This document shows, one piece after another, positions 18,329-27,510 of a stretch of 64,000 nucleotides of DNA (its first letter is position 1; each line of letters begins with the position of its first letter). The DNA comes from Rhodococcus erythropolis NBRC 15567. GTDB lineage: Bacteria > Actinomycetota > Actinomycetes > Mycobacteriales > Mycobacteriaceae. The translations under genes and the position numbers were made by a program. Below the pieces are notes generated by a model. It did no database searches. It was not told the DNA's origin and saw only the letters and a list, made by a program, of their open reading frames with translations. The stretch is from contig NZ_BCRM01000003.1 in assembly GCF_001552595.1 (NCBI RefSeq), positions 62,001 to 126,000 of the forward strand, given 5' to 3'.

Positions 18329-19264
18329 TTGAGAGTCGCTACGCTCGGATACCAAACCTGGGGCCACCGTACCCTGCAGGCCTTGATCGACTCCGATCAC
18401 GAGGTCGTGCTGGCAATCACACACCCGAAGAGTGAGCACGTCTACGAACAGATGTGGGCGGACTCGGTTGCAGATCTGGCGGCCGAGAACGGTGTACCCG
18501 TTCACGTGGCGAACAAGCCTGACGACGCCTTCAAGGCCGCGCTGGCCGAAGCAGCTCCCGACATCATCGTCGCCAACAACTGGCGTACCTGGCTGCCTGC
18601 GGAGGTCTTCGACGCACCTAAGTACGGCACCCTCAACATCCACGATTCGCTGCTGCCCAAGTACACGGGATTCTCCCCGCTCATCTGGGCTCTGATCAAC
18701 GGCGAAGAAGAAGTCGGCCTCACGGCGCACCTGATGGACGAGGAACTCGATGCGGGCGACATCGTGCTGCAGCGATCGACAACGGTCGGCCCGACCGACA
18801 CCGTCACCGATCTGTTCCACCGCACGATCGACATGATCGGCCCCATCACACTCGACGCCCTGGATCTGATCGCGTCCGGGCGGACCGACTGGACGCCGCA
18901 GGACCGATCGCAGGCCACGTTCTTCCACAAGCGTGCACCGCAGGACAGCCACGTCGACTGGTCCTGGCCGGCCGAGGTCATCGAGCGTTTCGTCCGGGCA
19001 CAGTCCGATCCGTACCCCAACGCTTTCGCGGAGTTCAAGGGCCGGCGCATCCGCATCCTGAAGGCGTCCGTCTCACGCGGGCACTACGGAGGAACCCCCG
19101 GCCGCGTGTTCATCCAGGAAGACGACGGCATGGTGATCGTCGCGGGCCCCGACGCATGGTCGGGCAAGAACAAGGGACTGCGGATCGAGCGCGTCCGACT
19201 CGACGACGGCAGCGAGTACACCGCCGCCGAGTTCTTCCCCCACGGCGGCGGGTACCTCACCTGA
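18329..19264 (+). CDS. N10-formyl-THF-dependent formyltransferase (Fmt-like), probable hydroxyornithine formylase
   Basis: A 311-residue protein of the methionyl-tRNA formyltransferase fold. An N-terminal hydrolase-like domain carries the catalytic Asn-His-Asp set in NIHDSLLPKYTG (about residue 105) and DAGDIVLQ; a shorter OB-like C-terminal region follows. The TTG at 18329 is chosen: AGGAGG lies 7 nt upstream and the protein then begins MRVATLGYQ as the family does. An in-frame ATG at 18275 would overlap the iron box and add 18 unrelated residues. Housekeeping Fmt is normally next to def or rsmB, not siderophore genes. With the nearby NRPS code for acyl-hydroxyornithine, formylation of N5-hydroxyornithine, as by CchA or Rft, is the best reading. 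The function is inferred. Confidence 0.85.
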   Translation: MRVATLGYQTWGHRTLQALIDSDHEVVLAITHPKSEHVYEQMWADSVADLAAENGVPVHVANKPDDAFKAALAEAAPDIIVANNWRTWLPAEVFDAPKYGTLNIHDSLLPKYTGFSPLIWALINGEEEVGLTAHLMDEELDAGDIVLQRSTTVGPTDTVTDLFHRTIDMIGPITLDALDLIASGRTDWTPQDRSQATFFHKRAPQDSHVDWSWPAEVIERFVRAQSDPYPNAFAEFKGRRIRILKASVSRGHYGGTPGRVFIQEDDGMVIVAGPDAWSGKNKGLRIERVRLDDGSEYTAAEFFPHGGGYLT

Positions 19265-19281
19265 TCGTCTGAACAAACCCC

Positions 19282-21084
19282 TCAGTCGCGACCTTCCCAG
19301 GCCGCCCACAGTTGTGCGTAACGCCCGCCCGCGGACACCAGTTCGCGGTGCGGGCCTTCTTCTACGATCTGTCCGTGTTCGAGCACGATCACTCGGTCGG
19401 CGCCCGCAGCCTGTGTAAGCCGGTGTGCAACAACCAGAGTGGTGCGACCCTCCGTAGCGGCTTCGGCAGTCGCTTCCAGTTCCCGTGCTCCGGCGCTGCC
19501 CGCCTCCGCTGTTGCTTCGTCCAGTACAGCGACGGCCGGGTCGGCCAACACCAGTCGCGCCAAAGCCAACTGCTGCGCCTGTGCCGCCGTCATCTCGTGC
19601 CCGCCTTCGCCCACGACGGTCAGCATTCCCTCGTCGAGAGCCTCCACCCACTCGTACGCGCCGACCGTCCGCAGCGCCGCGGCTACGTCCTCGTCCGAGG
19701 ATTCGGGAGCGGCCAACCTCAGATCCTCGATCAGGGGCCCGGCAAAAACATGGACCTCCTGACTCACGATCGCGATGTGGCGTCGTAGGTCGTCGAGGTC
19801 GGCAAGCGGGACACCACCGATCGACACCCGCCCCGACGTCGGAGTGATCGAACCGGCAGCGATCGCCGCAAGCGTCGTTTTTCCGGCTCCGGTCGAACCG
19901 ACGAGCGCCACGCGCTCCCCCGCTCGCAAGGTGAGGCTCACTCCGTGGAGAACCTCATGGCCGCCGTCGTAGCTGTGCCGAATGTCGTCCAGACGCAGCG
20001 AACCGTCGGCCGGAACGGAACCTGCATCCGTCGAAGGCTCCGTTTCCTCGATCTCGACGACGCCGACCAGTCGCGCGAGGCTGGCGCCGGCCGACTGCAC
20101 TTCGTCGAAGGTGTAGAGCAGCGAGCCGATCGGGTTGAACAGGCGATGGAACAGCAGAGCAGCAGTCGTCGTCTGGCCTACTGTCACGACGTCCTCACGG
20201 ACCAGTAGGAATCCGACGACGAGAATCATGGACAAGCCCACGAATTCGGCGCGGTTACCGCGACCGGCGAACCTCGTGAACAGGCCGAACACACCGACGG
20301 CCAGATCACGCGCTTTTGCCGACGCCGTATCTATCTGACCGAGGTGTTCCTTCTCGAGGCTGTACGCGCGGACCGTCTTGGCACCCTGGAGGCTGCTGAT
20401 GAGCGCTTGAGAACGAGCGCCCATCGCTACCCGCTCGGCAGCGTAAATGGGAGCCGATCGCGGCAGGTACCACTTGAGCGCCAGCGCGTACATCGGCAGC
20501 GCGACCATTCCGGCGAGGCCGAGGCGCCAGTCGAGTCCCAGCATGGTCACCATGCTCAGAGCCACGAGCAGAACTGCTGCGATCATGCCGGGAACCACGT
20601 CGGACACGGCCTTGGCGATCACCGACACGTCGTCGCCGACTCGTGAGAGCAGATCGCCCTTGCCGACCTTCTCGACGGTCTGGATCGGCAGGCGCAGTGC
20701 CCGGTCCACGGTTCGCTCGCGCAGGTCCGCCAGAATCGTCTCGCCGAGTCGCTTGATCAGATAGGCGGCCACACCGGTGAACACACCGCCCACGATTGCG
20801 GCGGCGGCGATGATCACGACCACCCCGACGATCGTCGACGTGGGCGCGTTGTCCCGGACCCGGTCGACCAGGACACCGAATACGTAAATCGGCACCAAGG
20901 CCATCGCCGACGCCGAAGCCGCGACGATCAGGACCAACAGGCTCTGCATCCGGTGTTCGGCCAGCGCTGCTCGCAACCACTTCCAGGTCTGTCGACCACC
21001 CGCGATCGGCAACAGTTCGCGCTCGGTCACCTTCTCCGCGTTCTCCCCGGCCGGCATATCGGTTGTCATGTCCGTGGCCGTCAC
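19282..21084 (-). CDS. ABC exporter half-transporter, subunit with intact Walker A/B
   Basis: A 600-residue TMD-NBD half-exporter: six-helix type I exporter domain about 50-340, ATPase about 355-600. Walker A GSTGAGKTT and Walker B VLDEAT with the catalytic Glu are intact. The signature is degenerate: MTAAQAQQ replaces LSGGQ. The start GTG overlaps the stop of the upstream half-transporter (GTGA), so the two are translationally coupled and should form a heterodimer. It is convergent with the formyltransferase gene, 17 bp apart. Given the iron-boxed neighbourhood, siderophore export is the likely role; the cargo is not shown by sequence. Confidence 0.9.
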   Translation of the reverse strand: MTATDMTTDMPAGENAEKVTERELLPIAGGRQTWKWLRAALAEHRMQSLLVLIVAASASAMALVPIYVFGVLVDRVRDNAPTSTIVGVVVIIAAAAIVGGVFTGVAAYLIKRLGETILADLRERTVDRALRLPIQTVEKVGKGDLLSRVGDDVSVIAKAVSDVVPGMIAAVLLVALSMVTMLGLDWRLGLAGMVALPMYALALKWYLPRSAPIYAAERVAMGARSQALISSLQGAKTVRAYSLEKEHLGQIDTASAKARDLAVGVFGLFTRFAGRGNRAEFVGLSMILVVGFLLVREDVVTVGQTTTAALLFHRLFNPIGSLLYTFDEVQSAGASLARLVGVVEIEETEPSTDAGSVPADGSLRLDDIRHSYDGGHEVLHGVSLTLRAGERVALVGSTGAGKTTLAAIAAGSITPTSGRVSIGGVPLADLDDLRRHIAIVSQEVHVFAGPLIEDLRLAAPESSDEDVAAALRTVGAYEWVEALDEGMLTVVGEGGHEMTAAQAQQLALARLVLADPAVAVLDEATAEAGSAGARELEATAEAATEGRTTLVVAHRLTQAAGADRVIVLEHGQIVEEGPHRELVSAGGRYAQLWAAWEGRD

Positions 21085-22835
21085 CGCAGCACCGCTCCTC
21101 GGTAGTTCGCGTCCCCGCGAGAGAGTTCGGAATGTGTGCCGATCGAGGCAATCACTCCGTCGTTCAAGACGATCACTCGATCCGTCACAGCCAACAAGGC
21201 GGGGCTGCTGGTGATCAATACCGTCGTGTGGATGCCACCGGCACCCTCGTGCCGCAGTTCTGCGATTCCTTCGGCGATCGACGCCTCGGTCACCGCGTCC
21301 ACTGCCGTAGTCGGATCGTGCAGGACCATCACGGGTGCCTGTGCCACCAAGGCGCGCGCGAGGGCGACGCGTTGTCGCTGACCTCCCGACAAACTGGCGC
21401 CTCGATCGGTCACTTCGAGGTCGAGACCGTCCGGATGTGCGTCGACGACATCCGCCGCTGCCGACGCCGCCAGAGCACTCTGGATGTCGAGAGCAGCGGC
21501 GTCACCGGCGCCCGCAGTGACGTTCGAGGCGAGGGACCCGGAGAACAGATCGGTGATGTGCGGCTCCACCAACACCGTCCGACGCGCCAATCGCAAGTCC
21601 ATGTCGGACAGGCTGATTCCGCCAACCCTCACCACTCCGCGATACGAACCCTGCGCCAGCTGACCGGACAGGACCGCGACAAGAGCGTCGGCGTCCTGCG
21701 GCTGGTAAGCCACGACGCCCAGCAGTTCTCCGGCAGGCAGGTGCAGGTCGATGCCCTTGAGCGACTTGTACTCGACGCCGTCGAGGGTCAGGTCGGTGCC
21801 TTCGAGTTCGGTCTGCGAACCCGCGCCCCGCAGTGGCTCCGCGTCCAAGACCAATGCCAGTCGATCCGACGACGCCCGCGCCACCGCGAAGTATCCGGGA
21901 ATGGACGCAAGCAATCCGAGCGGTTCGATGATGAACTGCGCAAGCCCCACCACGGTGATCAGTTCACCGACCGTGATCCGGCCCTGCAACGCGAAGTACC
22001 CGGCGAAGCCCGCAACACCGACCGCGAGCAACGCACTGACGGTCGCGGCAACGCCGGTGTAGATACCGGTCGCCTTGGCCGTGCCGATCGTCGACGCGAG
22101 CGCCTGACGGCTGACTGTGCGATAGCGAGCCGACGCGGTCTTCTCACCACCGATACCGCGCAGTGGACGCAATCCGCTGACCAGATCCGTAGCCATCGCC
22201 GACGCCCGCGCGATCGACGCCTGCTGACCGGTGGCCCTCGACGTGATGAGCGGCGCCGCCAATTGCAGCAGACCGAGAATGACCGGCGTTCCGATCAGAA
22301 CGGCCAATCCCAGCCAGAGGTCGATCCACACCAACGCCACGGCCGACGCGACCGCAGCCGTCAGGGCCGCAGCCGCGCGCGGGACGATGTCCGCGATCCA
22401 CGAAGTCTGCTCGGCGTCCGATGTCGAAACAGTCAGCAGTTCACCTGAACGCAGATCGGTGCGCACCCCACGCGGATCGAGGACGCGGTGCGCCACCTCG
22501 AGCCGGAGGCGATGAGCCTCCTGCTGCATCGCGGTGACGATGAAGCGTGCACCGAAGCGCCACGCGGCCGTCAGAACGAGAAACAGAGCCGCGAGACCGA
22601 CGATGGAGACGATCAGGGCCGTGGTGTCCGAAGTCTCCACGGCACGGTCGATGATCACACCGATGGAGATCGGCACCGCCGTCTCGGTCAGTTGGTGCAG
22701 ACAGACCAGAACCGTGCCGATAGCGAGCGGGCGACGGTTGCGGACGAGGACGCGTCGCAAAATCGCAGCACCACTGTGATTGCCACTATCGGGCTCGTCC
22801 GAGTCGACGGTCACACTCGAGGGGGTCGAACTCAT
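21081..22835 (-). CDS. ABC exporter half-transporter, subunit with degenerate Walker A and canonical LSGGQ
   Basis: A 584-residue TMD-NBD half-exporter. The ATG at 22835 has TTGGAG 5 nt upstream; a longer frame to 23078 would run through the divergent promoter. The NBD is the mirror image of its partner: the P-loop region reads VAYQPQDADAL instead of GxxGxGKST, and the Walker B Glu is Asp (LHDPTTAVD), but the signature LSGGQRQR is canonical. In a heterodimer the partner's Walker motifs plus this signature make one competent ATP site and leave one dead site. A weak iron-box-like sequence lies 44 bp upstream. It is probably the distal part of the siderophore export system; the cargo is inferred. 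Confidence 0.9.
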   Translation of the reverse strand: MSSTPSSVTVDSDEPDSGNHSGAAILRRVLVRNRRPLAIGTVLVCLHQLTETAVPISIGVIIDRAVETSDTTALIVSIVGLAALFLVLTAAWRFGARFIVTAMQQEAHRLRLEVAHRVLDPRGVRTDLRSGELLTVSTSDAEQTSWIADIVPRAAAALTAAVASAVALVWIDLWLGLAVLIGTPVILGLLQLAAPLITSRATGQQASIARASAMATDLVSGLRPLRGIGGEKTASARYRTVSRQALASTIGTAKATGIYTGVAATVSALLAVGVAGFAGYFALQGRITVGELITVVGLAQFIIEPLGLLASIPGYFAVARASSDRLALVLDAEPLRGAGSQTELEGTDLTLDGVEYKSLKGIDLHLPAGELLGVVAYQPQDADALVAVLSGQLAQGSYRGVVRVGGISLSDMDLRLARRTVLVEPHITDLFSGSLASNVTAGAGDAAALDIQSALAASAAADVVDAHPDGLDLEVTDRGASLSGGQRQRVALARALVAQAPVMVLHDPTTAVDAVTEASIAEGIAELRHEGAGGIHTTVLITSSPALLAVTDRVIVLNDGVIASIGTHSELSRGDANYRGAVLR

Positions 22836-22878
22836 GGAACTCCAAGCATCGATGGAAGCGATAAAGTTGAGTACAGAG

Positions 22879-22897
22879 ATAAGTAAGTCGACCCTAA
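22879..22897. promoter_or_regulatory. Possible iron box upstream of the ABC exporter operon
   Basis: ATAAGTAAGTCGACCCTAA matches 13 of 19 positions of the iron-box consensus in both orientations but lacks the usual TAGGCTA centre. It sits 44 bp before the exporter ATG. It is weaker than the two other boxes. Confidence 0.4.
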
Positions 22898-22988
22898 TAC
22901 ATGAGCAACTAGCGTCGACACGCCCAGTTCTCATAGAGTCGCGAGTAAGAAACATTGCTTGCGCCGTGCAGGCAAGCACGAGAGGAAC

Positions 22989-23165
22989 ATGATGGCTGAG
23001 AACACGACCGTCGAAACCGAGATCGCGGACGAGGAAATCGAGACCGTCGCCGAGGAAACAGCGCGCATGGCGCAGCACGTTGTCGCTGCATACGCGGAGG
23101 ATGCCGACGAGTGCAGGATGCTGCTCTCGATGCTCGGTATCTCTCCCGCCGCCAAGCTCGACTGA
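22989..23165 (+). CDS. Small acidic conserved-type hypothetical protein upstream of otsA
   Basis: A 58-residue, strongly acidic protein beginning [16 protein letters not shown], predicted mainly helical, with one Cys and a C-terminal [20 protein letters not shown] precedes the ATG. It ends 31 bp before the otsA start and is on the same strand, so co-transcription is likely. I do not recognise the family and see no metal or nucleic-acid motif. Because it is divergent from the exporter genes, it may share their promoter region. Confidence 0.65.
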   Translation: MMAENTTVETEIADEEIETVAEETARMAQHVVAAYAEDADECRMLLSMLGISPAAKLD

Positions 23166-23196
23166 ATCTTTCCCTCACCGACCGAGAAGGAACCAC

Positions 23197-24732
23197 GTGC
23201 CTGTCAGTCCGGATTCGACCAGTTCAACCCTTTCTGACAGCGCACTTGCTTCTTCGACCGGTGACACCGTGTCCGGGCAGGCTGAGTTCGTCGTCGTAGC
23301 GAACCGCCTGCCCGTCGACTTGGAACGGCTTCCCGACGGCACCACCCGCTGGAAGCGAAGCCCCGGTGGACTGGTCACCGCTCTCGAGCCGATCCTGCGC
23401 AGCAATCAGGGCGCGTGGGTGGGCTGGGCGGGCGTGCCCGACGCCGATCTCGACCCCATCGTCGAAGACGGACTCGAGCTCTACCCCGTGCCGCTGAGCG
23501 CCGAGGAGATCAACGAGTACTACGAGGGGTTCTCCAACGCCACCCTCTGGCCGCTCTATCACGACGTCATCGTCAAACCCGAGTACCACCGCGAATGGTG
23601 GAACGCCTACGTCGAGGTGAATCGGCGGTTCGCCGAAGCCACTTCCAAGGCAGCGGCTCAGGGCGCGACCGTCTGGATCCAGGACTACCAGCTGCAGTTG
23701 GTACCGAAGATGCTGCGGATGCTGCGCCCCGACCTCACCATCGGATTCTTCCTGCACATTCCGTTTCCCCCGGTCGAGCTGTTCATGCAGATGCCGTGGC
23801 GCACCGAGATCGTCGAGGGCCTCCTCGGCGCCGACCTCATCGGCTTCCACCTTCCGGGTGGCGCACAGAACTTCCTCTACCTGGCCAGACGCCTTGCCGG
23901 ACAGCAGACTTCACGCGGAACAGTCGGCGTCCGCTCCAAACTCGGTGTGGTGCAAGTAGGTTTCCGTAGCGTCCGCGTCGGTGCATTCCCCATCTCCATC
24001 GACTCCGGCAAGCTCGACGAACTCTCGCGCACCAAGGCAATTCGAGACCGCGCCAAGCAGATTCGCAAAGAACTCGGGAACCCCAAGCACATCATGCTGG
24101 GCGTGGACCGCCTCGACTACACCAAGGGCATCGACGTCAGGCTCGCCGCACTCCACGAACTTCTCATGGAGAAGCGCATCGATCCCGCCGACACGGTCAT
24201 GGTGCAGTTGGCGACCCCGAGCCGCGAACGTGTCGAAAGCTACGTGCAGATGCGCGGAGACATCGAGCAGAAGGTCTCCCGGATCAACGGCGAGTTCAGC
24301 GAAGTCGGTCGCCCCGTCGTCCACTACATCCATCGGCCGATCCCCCGCGACGAACTGGTCGCGTTCTTCGTCGCTGCCGACCTCATGCTGGTCACACCGC
24401 TGCGTGACGGTATGAACCTGGTCGCCAAGGAGTACGTCGCCTGCCGCAGTGATCTGGGTGGCGCATTGCTGCTCAGCGAATTCACCGGCGCTGCATCAGA
24501 ACTCCGTCAGGCTTTCCTGTGCAATCCCCACGACCTCGACGACGTCAAGGATTCGATGGAGAAGGCCCTCAATCAACCGCGAGAGGACGGCCGACGCCAC
24601 ATGCGTGCGCTACGTCGTCAGGTCCTGACCCACGACGTCGACCGCTGGGCACGCTCGTTCCTCGACGCGCTCGCGCACGGCGGTGCCGCAGGTCCGGCGC
24701 TGATCGCCCCGGCCGAAGCACAAGACCACTGA
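23197..24732 (+). CDS. otsA: Trehalose-6-phosphate synthase (GT20)
   Basis: A 511-residue retaining glycosyltransferase that joins UDP/ADP-glucose and glucose-6-phosphate to trehalose-6-phosphate, feeding trehalose for osmoprotection and for trehalose mycolates. Family landmarks in order: [10 protein letters not shown] near 30, [47 protein letters not shown] and [14 protein letters not shown] near 405. The GTG start is preceded by AGAAGGAA; the frame is open further upstream but would overlap the small gene before it. No otsB is adjacent. A strong hairpin follows the stop. Confidence 0.95.
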   Translation: MPVSPDSTSSTLSDSALASSTGDTVSGQAEFVVVANRLPVDLERLPDGTTRWKRSPGGLVTALEPILRSNQGAWVGWAGVPDADLDPIVEDGLELYPVPLSAEEINEYYEGFSNATLWPLYHDVIVKPEYHREWWNAYVEVNRRFAEATSKAAAQGATVWIQDYQLQLVPKMLRMLRPDLTIGFFLHIPFPPVELFMQMPWRTEIVEGLLGADLIGFHLPGGAQNFLYLARRLAGQQTSRGTVGVRSKLGVVQVGFRSVRVGAFPISIDSGKLDELSRTKAIRDRAKQIRKELGNPKHIMLGVDRLDYTKGIDVRLAALHELLMEKRIDPADTVMVQLATPSRERVESYVQMRGDIEQKVSRINGEFSEVGRPVVHYIHRPIPRDELVAFFVAADLMLVTPLRDGMNLVAKEYVACRSDLGGALLLSEFTGAASELRQAFLCNPHDLDDVKDSMEKALNQPREDGRRHMRALRRQVLTHDVDRWARSFLDALAHGGAAGPALIAPAEAQDH

Positions 24733-24745
24733 GGACAGTGCACAA

Positions 24746-24786
24746 AGGCTGGGGCCGCGGAGAGTGAATCTCCGCGGCCCCAGCCT
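24746..24786. terminator. Intrinsic terminator-like hairpin after otsA
   Basis: An 18-bp perfect stem, AGGCTGGGGCCGCGGAGA against its complement, around a GTGAA loop. It lies between the convergent otsA and the last gene of the mce4 operon, so it can serve both strands. Confidence 0.85.
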
Positions 24787-24797
24787 GTTTCAGATAA

Positions 24798-25331
24798 TCA
24801 GAAGGGTTGGACGTTGTTCACGAGCCAACGCCCGTCCTGCTTCTCCAGACTCATCTTGACGCGACTACCACTGGCGACGGCTTCGGGTGATTCCGAAGAC
24901 GTAGTGATCTGATTGAGGAACAGCATCGTCGTCGCGCTGTCCGCCTCCGCGTCGAGAACCGCGGCACCCTGGACGACTACCTGAACGGTCAGCGACTTTT
25001 CCTTGGCTCCCGGAATGATCACCGATTCGATCAGGTTGGTGAACGTGCCCTGGAAATCGCCCGTCAAACCGTCTGTGGCCGCGTGCAACTGCTGGTCGAC
25101 GTTGTTGTAGTCGTACTGGAACATCGCAACCGCCTGATCGGAAGAGGCCTGTGCCACTTCGTCTCTGGTCTGATCGATCGCCGCAATGTCACGCGTTCCA
25201 CCCGGACCGAAGTAGAGATACGCCGACACTGCCGCCAACGCGATGGCCACTGCACTGATGACGCACAGAACGATGGCGAGCGGTGAGACGCGCTTGGGCT
25301 TGGACGTCTCGGGGATTACTTCTGGGGTCAT
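24798..25331 (-). CDS. mam4B: Mce-associated membrane protein (Rv3492c-like)
   Basis: A 177-residue protein: a short cytoplasmic N-terminus, one transmembrane helix (about 20-42) and an extracytoplasmic domain of the Mce-associated type ending in KQDGRWLVNNVQPF. It is the last gene of the mce4 operon, and its ATG overlaps the preceding stop by 4 bp. The position matches Rv3492c at the end of the M. tuberculosis mce4 operon. Such proteins are thought to stabilise the Mce complex in the cell envelope; no catalytic residues are expected. A start 48 nt upstream is possible but would overlap the previous gene more deeply. Confidence 0.88.
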   Translation of the reverse strand: MTPEVIPETSKPKRVSPLAIVLCVISAVAIALAAVSAYLYFGPGGTRDIAAIDQTRDEVAQASSDQAVAMFQYDYNNVDQQLHAATDGLTGDFQGTFTNLIESVIIPGAKEKSLTVQVVVQGAAVLDAEADSATTMLFLNQITTSSESPEAVASGSRVKMSLEKQDGRWLVNNVQPF

Positions 25332-26116
25332 GGCACAAACTCCACATTCGAGGCAAGCAACTGCCCGTCGACGTCGCACATGGTGATTCGGAGTCGGTAG
25401 TTGCGTTCAGCGGGCGCTTCGTCGCCGTTCTTCTGCATCGCACGCACCGCGACCAATGAAGTCCCGCAATCGCCGTCGGACTTCTCGAACCCGGCTTCGA
25501 GTACCTCGCCGTCGGTCTGAACTCCGGCCTGCCCGAGGACGTTGACAAACGAATCCTTGCGTCCGTCGAACTGCGACTTGAACTCGTCGGTGGTGCCGGC
25601 GAGGAACTTGTCGAGGTCGGCAGCCGCTGTATCCGCGTGCAGTGTCGTCAGATTCAGTGCGGTGGTCCGGGCACCGGCCACGTAGCGCGCTCGGTCCTCG
25701 TCGGCATTGGACGCCTTGTTCCGGTCGACGAGAAGAAACACCGTCAGGGCCGTAAGAGCAACAGCGATCACCGAAGCAACGGCGATCCCGACTACCAGCC
25801 CGGCCTTGGGCTTCGAACGAACAGGGGTGTCCACAGCAGTTTCTGCGGGGGTTTCGGTGGTACCGGTCGGCTCAGCCTTGGTCGCGACCTGATCACCGCT
25901 GACGACCTTCTCAGGTGGAGTATCGGGCTTGCCCAAAGCAACTGGCGCCGCCACCTTCTGCTCAGCCGCCTTCTGCTCAGCTGGCTTCTGTTCGGCCGAC
26001 TTCTTTTCGGTGGGCACTACTACCGCGGCAGCGTCTGCATCCGCACCCGTGGGTCCGGCGCTGCGGGACGCGCGACGGCGCACCCGCTGCCCGGCCTGTG
26101 GATCTTCGTCTGTCAT
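25328..26116 (-). CDS. mam4A: Mce-associated membrane protein (Rv3493c-like)
   Basis: A 262-residue protein with a low-complexity N-terminal cytoplasmic tail of about 110 residues containing KKSAEQKPAEQKAAEQK repeats, one transmembrane helix (about 111-132) and a globular extracytoplasmic domain. The start codon overlaps the mce4F stop (TGATG), and its own stop overlaps the next start (ATGA). The same relative position holds Rv3493c in M. tuberculosis. It is likely a structural partner of the Mce4 lipid importer. The Ala/Lys/Gln repeat tail is the main lineage-specific feature. Confidence 0.88.
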   Translation of the reverse strand: MTDEDPQAGQRVRRRASRSAGPTGADADAAAVVVPTEKKSAEQKPAEQKAAEQKVAAPVALGKPDTPPEKVVSGDQVATKAEPTGTTETPAETAVDTPVRSKPKAGLVVGIAVASVIAVALTALTVFLLVDRNKASNADEDRARYVAGARTTALNLTTLHADTAAADLDKFLAGTTDEFKSQFDGRKDSFVNVLGQAGVQTDGEVLEAGFEKSDGDCGTSLVAVRAMQKNGDEAPAERNYRLRITMCDVDGQLLASNVEFVP

Positions 26117-27510
26117 CAACCCTGCTGACCCTTCATGAACTGTTCGAGACTGACGTCGCCGCCACCGAGGTTCGGTTGCGAGTACGTCCTTCCGTCCGGC
26201 CCGATGTACGTGCCTGTAATCGGATCGTACCGACGAGCCGAGACCGAAGGCGTCGACGTGTACGAGCTCGGGGTCGCGGTAATCGGTTCCGGAGGCCCGG
26301 ATTGCGGGTTCGTGCCCATCGGTACGTAGCCGGAACGGCACTGTTCGACCGTCGGCGCACGACGTCCCGGATACTCCTCGCAGGGAAGGTTTCTCGCGCC
26401 GCGCACGGCGATCGGTGAATCCTGGGCAACCTGGCAGAAGAGATCCGACGGCGTCTCGATCGGTGATTCGTCCTTCGGACTGCGCCACTGCTCTGCGGGC
26501 AGGAATCCTGTAGTGCACGGCGGCGGGTCGTTGACCTCCATGTGGAAGTCCACCAGTGCACCATCCGCAGCCGGGCCGGAGCCTGCCACCGTGACCAGCG
26601 CTGCGGCCAGCGGCGGGTAGATGACCAGAATCTGCTCGATCGCGTTGTTGTAGATCACGCCGACCTGTCCGACGGACACGAGGTTCGCCAGAAGAATCGG
26701 CAATGTCGGCTGCATGTCTTGCAGAAGAGCATTCGCCTCCGCCGCTGCGGCCGGACCCTTCTGGATGACGGCACGCAGATCAGGGTCGCTGGCTCGGAGC
26801 TGGTCGGTGAACGTCACCAGATTGCTTGTCCAGGAACGGATGGCGTCGCTGCTGACCACCTGAGTGTCCAGGAGTGGACCGGCCTGCTCGATCAGCGTCT
26901 TGGTCGCGTCGGAGTTGTTGTTCGCCTCCTCGACGAACAGCCGAGCCGAGTCGATCAGCTTCTGCAGATCCGGGCCGGCACCGTTGAACGCCTTGAAGGA
27001 TTCGTCGATGACGGTCTTGAGCTTGGTGTCGGAAATGCTCTGCAGCAACAGATCTGCCTGATCGAGCATCGCGCCGACATCCTGCGGAATGCTGGTTCGG
27101 TCTTCGGGAATCACCGATCCGTTTTCCAGATGCCCGTCGACCACGATCGCTCCGGAGCTGTCGGTGTGCGGAATCAGGTCGACGAACTGCTCGCCGATCG
27201 CCGACACACTCTTGACCGCAGCATCGACGTCCGACGGAACCTTGACGCCACTCTCGAGAGACAGTCGCGCATTCACACCCGTCTCCGAGAGCTCCACCGC
27301 GTTCACGACACCGATGGTCTGACCGCGGTAGGTGACGTTCGAGTTCTTGTACAGCCCACCGGTGGCGGGCAATTCGACAGTGACGTCGTAACGGCCGATA
27401 CCGACCATCGCCGGAACACGCACGTACTGAGTGGCCATCACGATCAAACCGACGACCGTCAAGACGGCGAAGATGGTGAGCTGGATACGGACGAACTTTG
27501 TGAGCATCAT
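26116..27510 (-). CDS. mce4F: Mce4F, MCE-family sterol-import protein
   Basis: A 464-residue protein, sixth of the six MCE subunits. An N-terminal membrane anchor (about 7-29) is followed by the MCE/MlaD domain (about 38-115, with NVTYRGQTIGVV), a long helical region and a Pro/Ser/Thr-rich C-terminus. The six Mce4 proteins form an envelope-spanning tube that feeds sterols to the YrbE4A/B permease, powered by an MceG ATPase encoded elsewhere. ATG codons occur at residues 1 and 2. The start overlaps the mce4E stop by 4 bp. KstR should repress it through the box upstream of yrbE4A. Confidence 0.95.
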   Translation of the reverse strand: MMLTKFVRIQLTIFAVLTVVGLIVMATQYVRVPAMVGIGRYDVTVELPATGGLYKNSNVTYRGQTIGVVNAVELSETGVNARLSLESGVKVPSDVDAAVKSVSAIGEQFVDLIPHTDSSGAIVVDGHLENGSVIPEDRTSIPQDVGAMLDQADLLLQSISDTKLKTVIDESFKAFNGAGPDLQKLIDSARLFVEEANNNSDATKTLIEQAGPLLDTQVVSSDAIRSWTSNLVTFTDQLRASDPDLRAVIQKGPAAAAEANALLQDMQPTLPILLANLVSVGQVGVIYNNAIEQILVIYPPLAAALVTVAGSGPAADGALVDFHMEVNDPPPCTTGFLPAEQWRSPKDESPIETPSDLFCQVAQDSPIAVRGARNLPCEEYPGRRAPTVEQCRSGYVPMGTNPQSGPPEPITATPSSYTSTPSVSARRYDPITGTYIGPDGRTYSQPNLGGGDVSLEQFMKGQQG

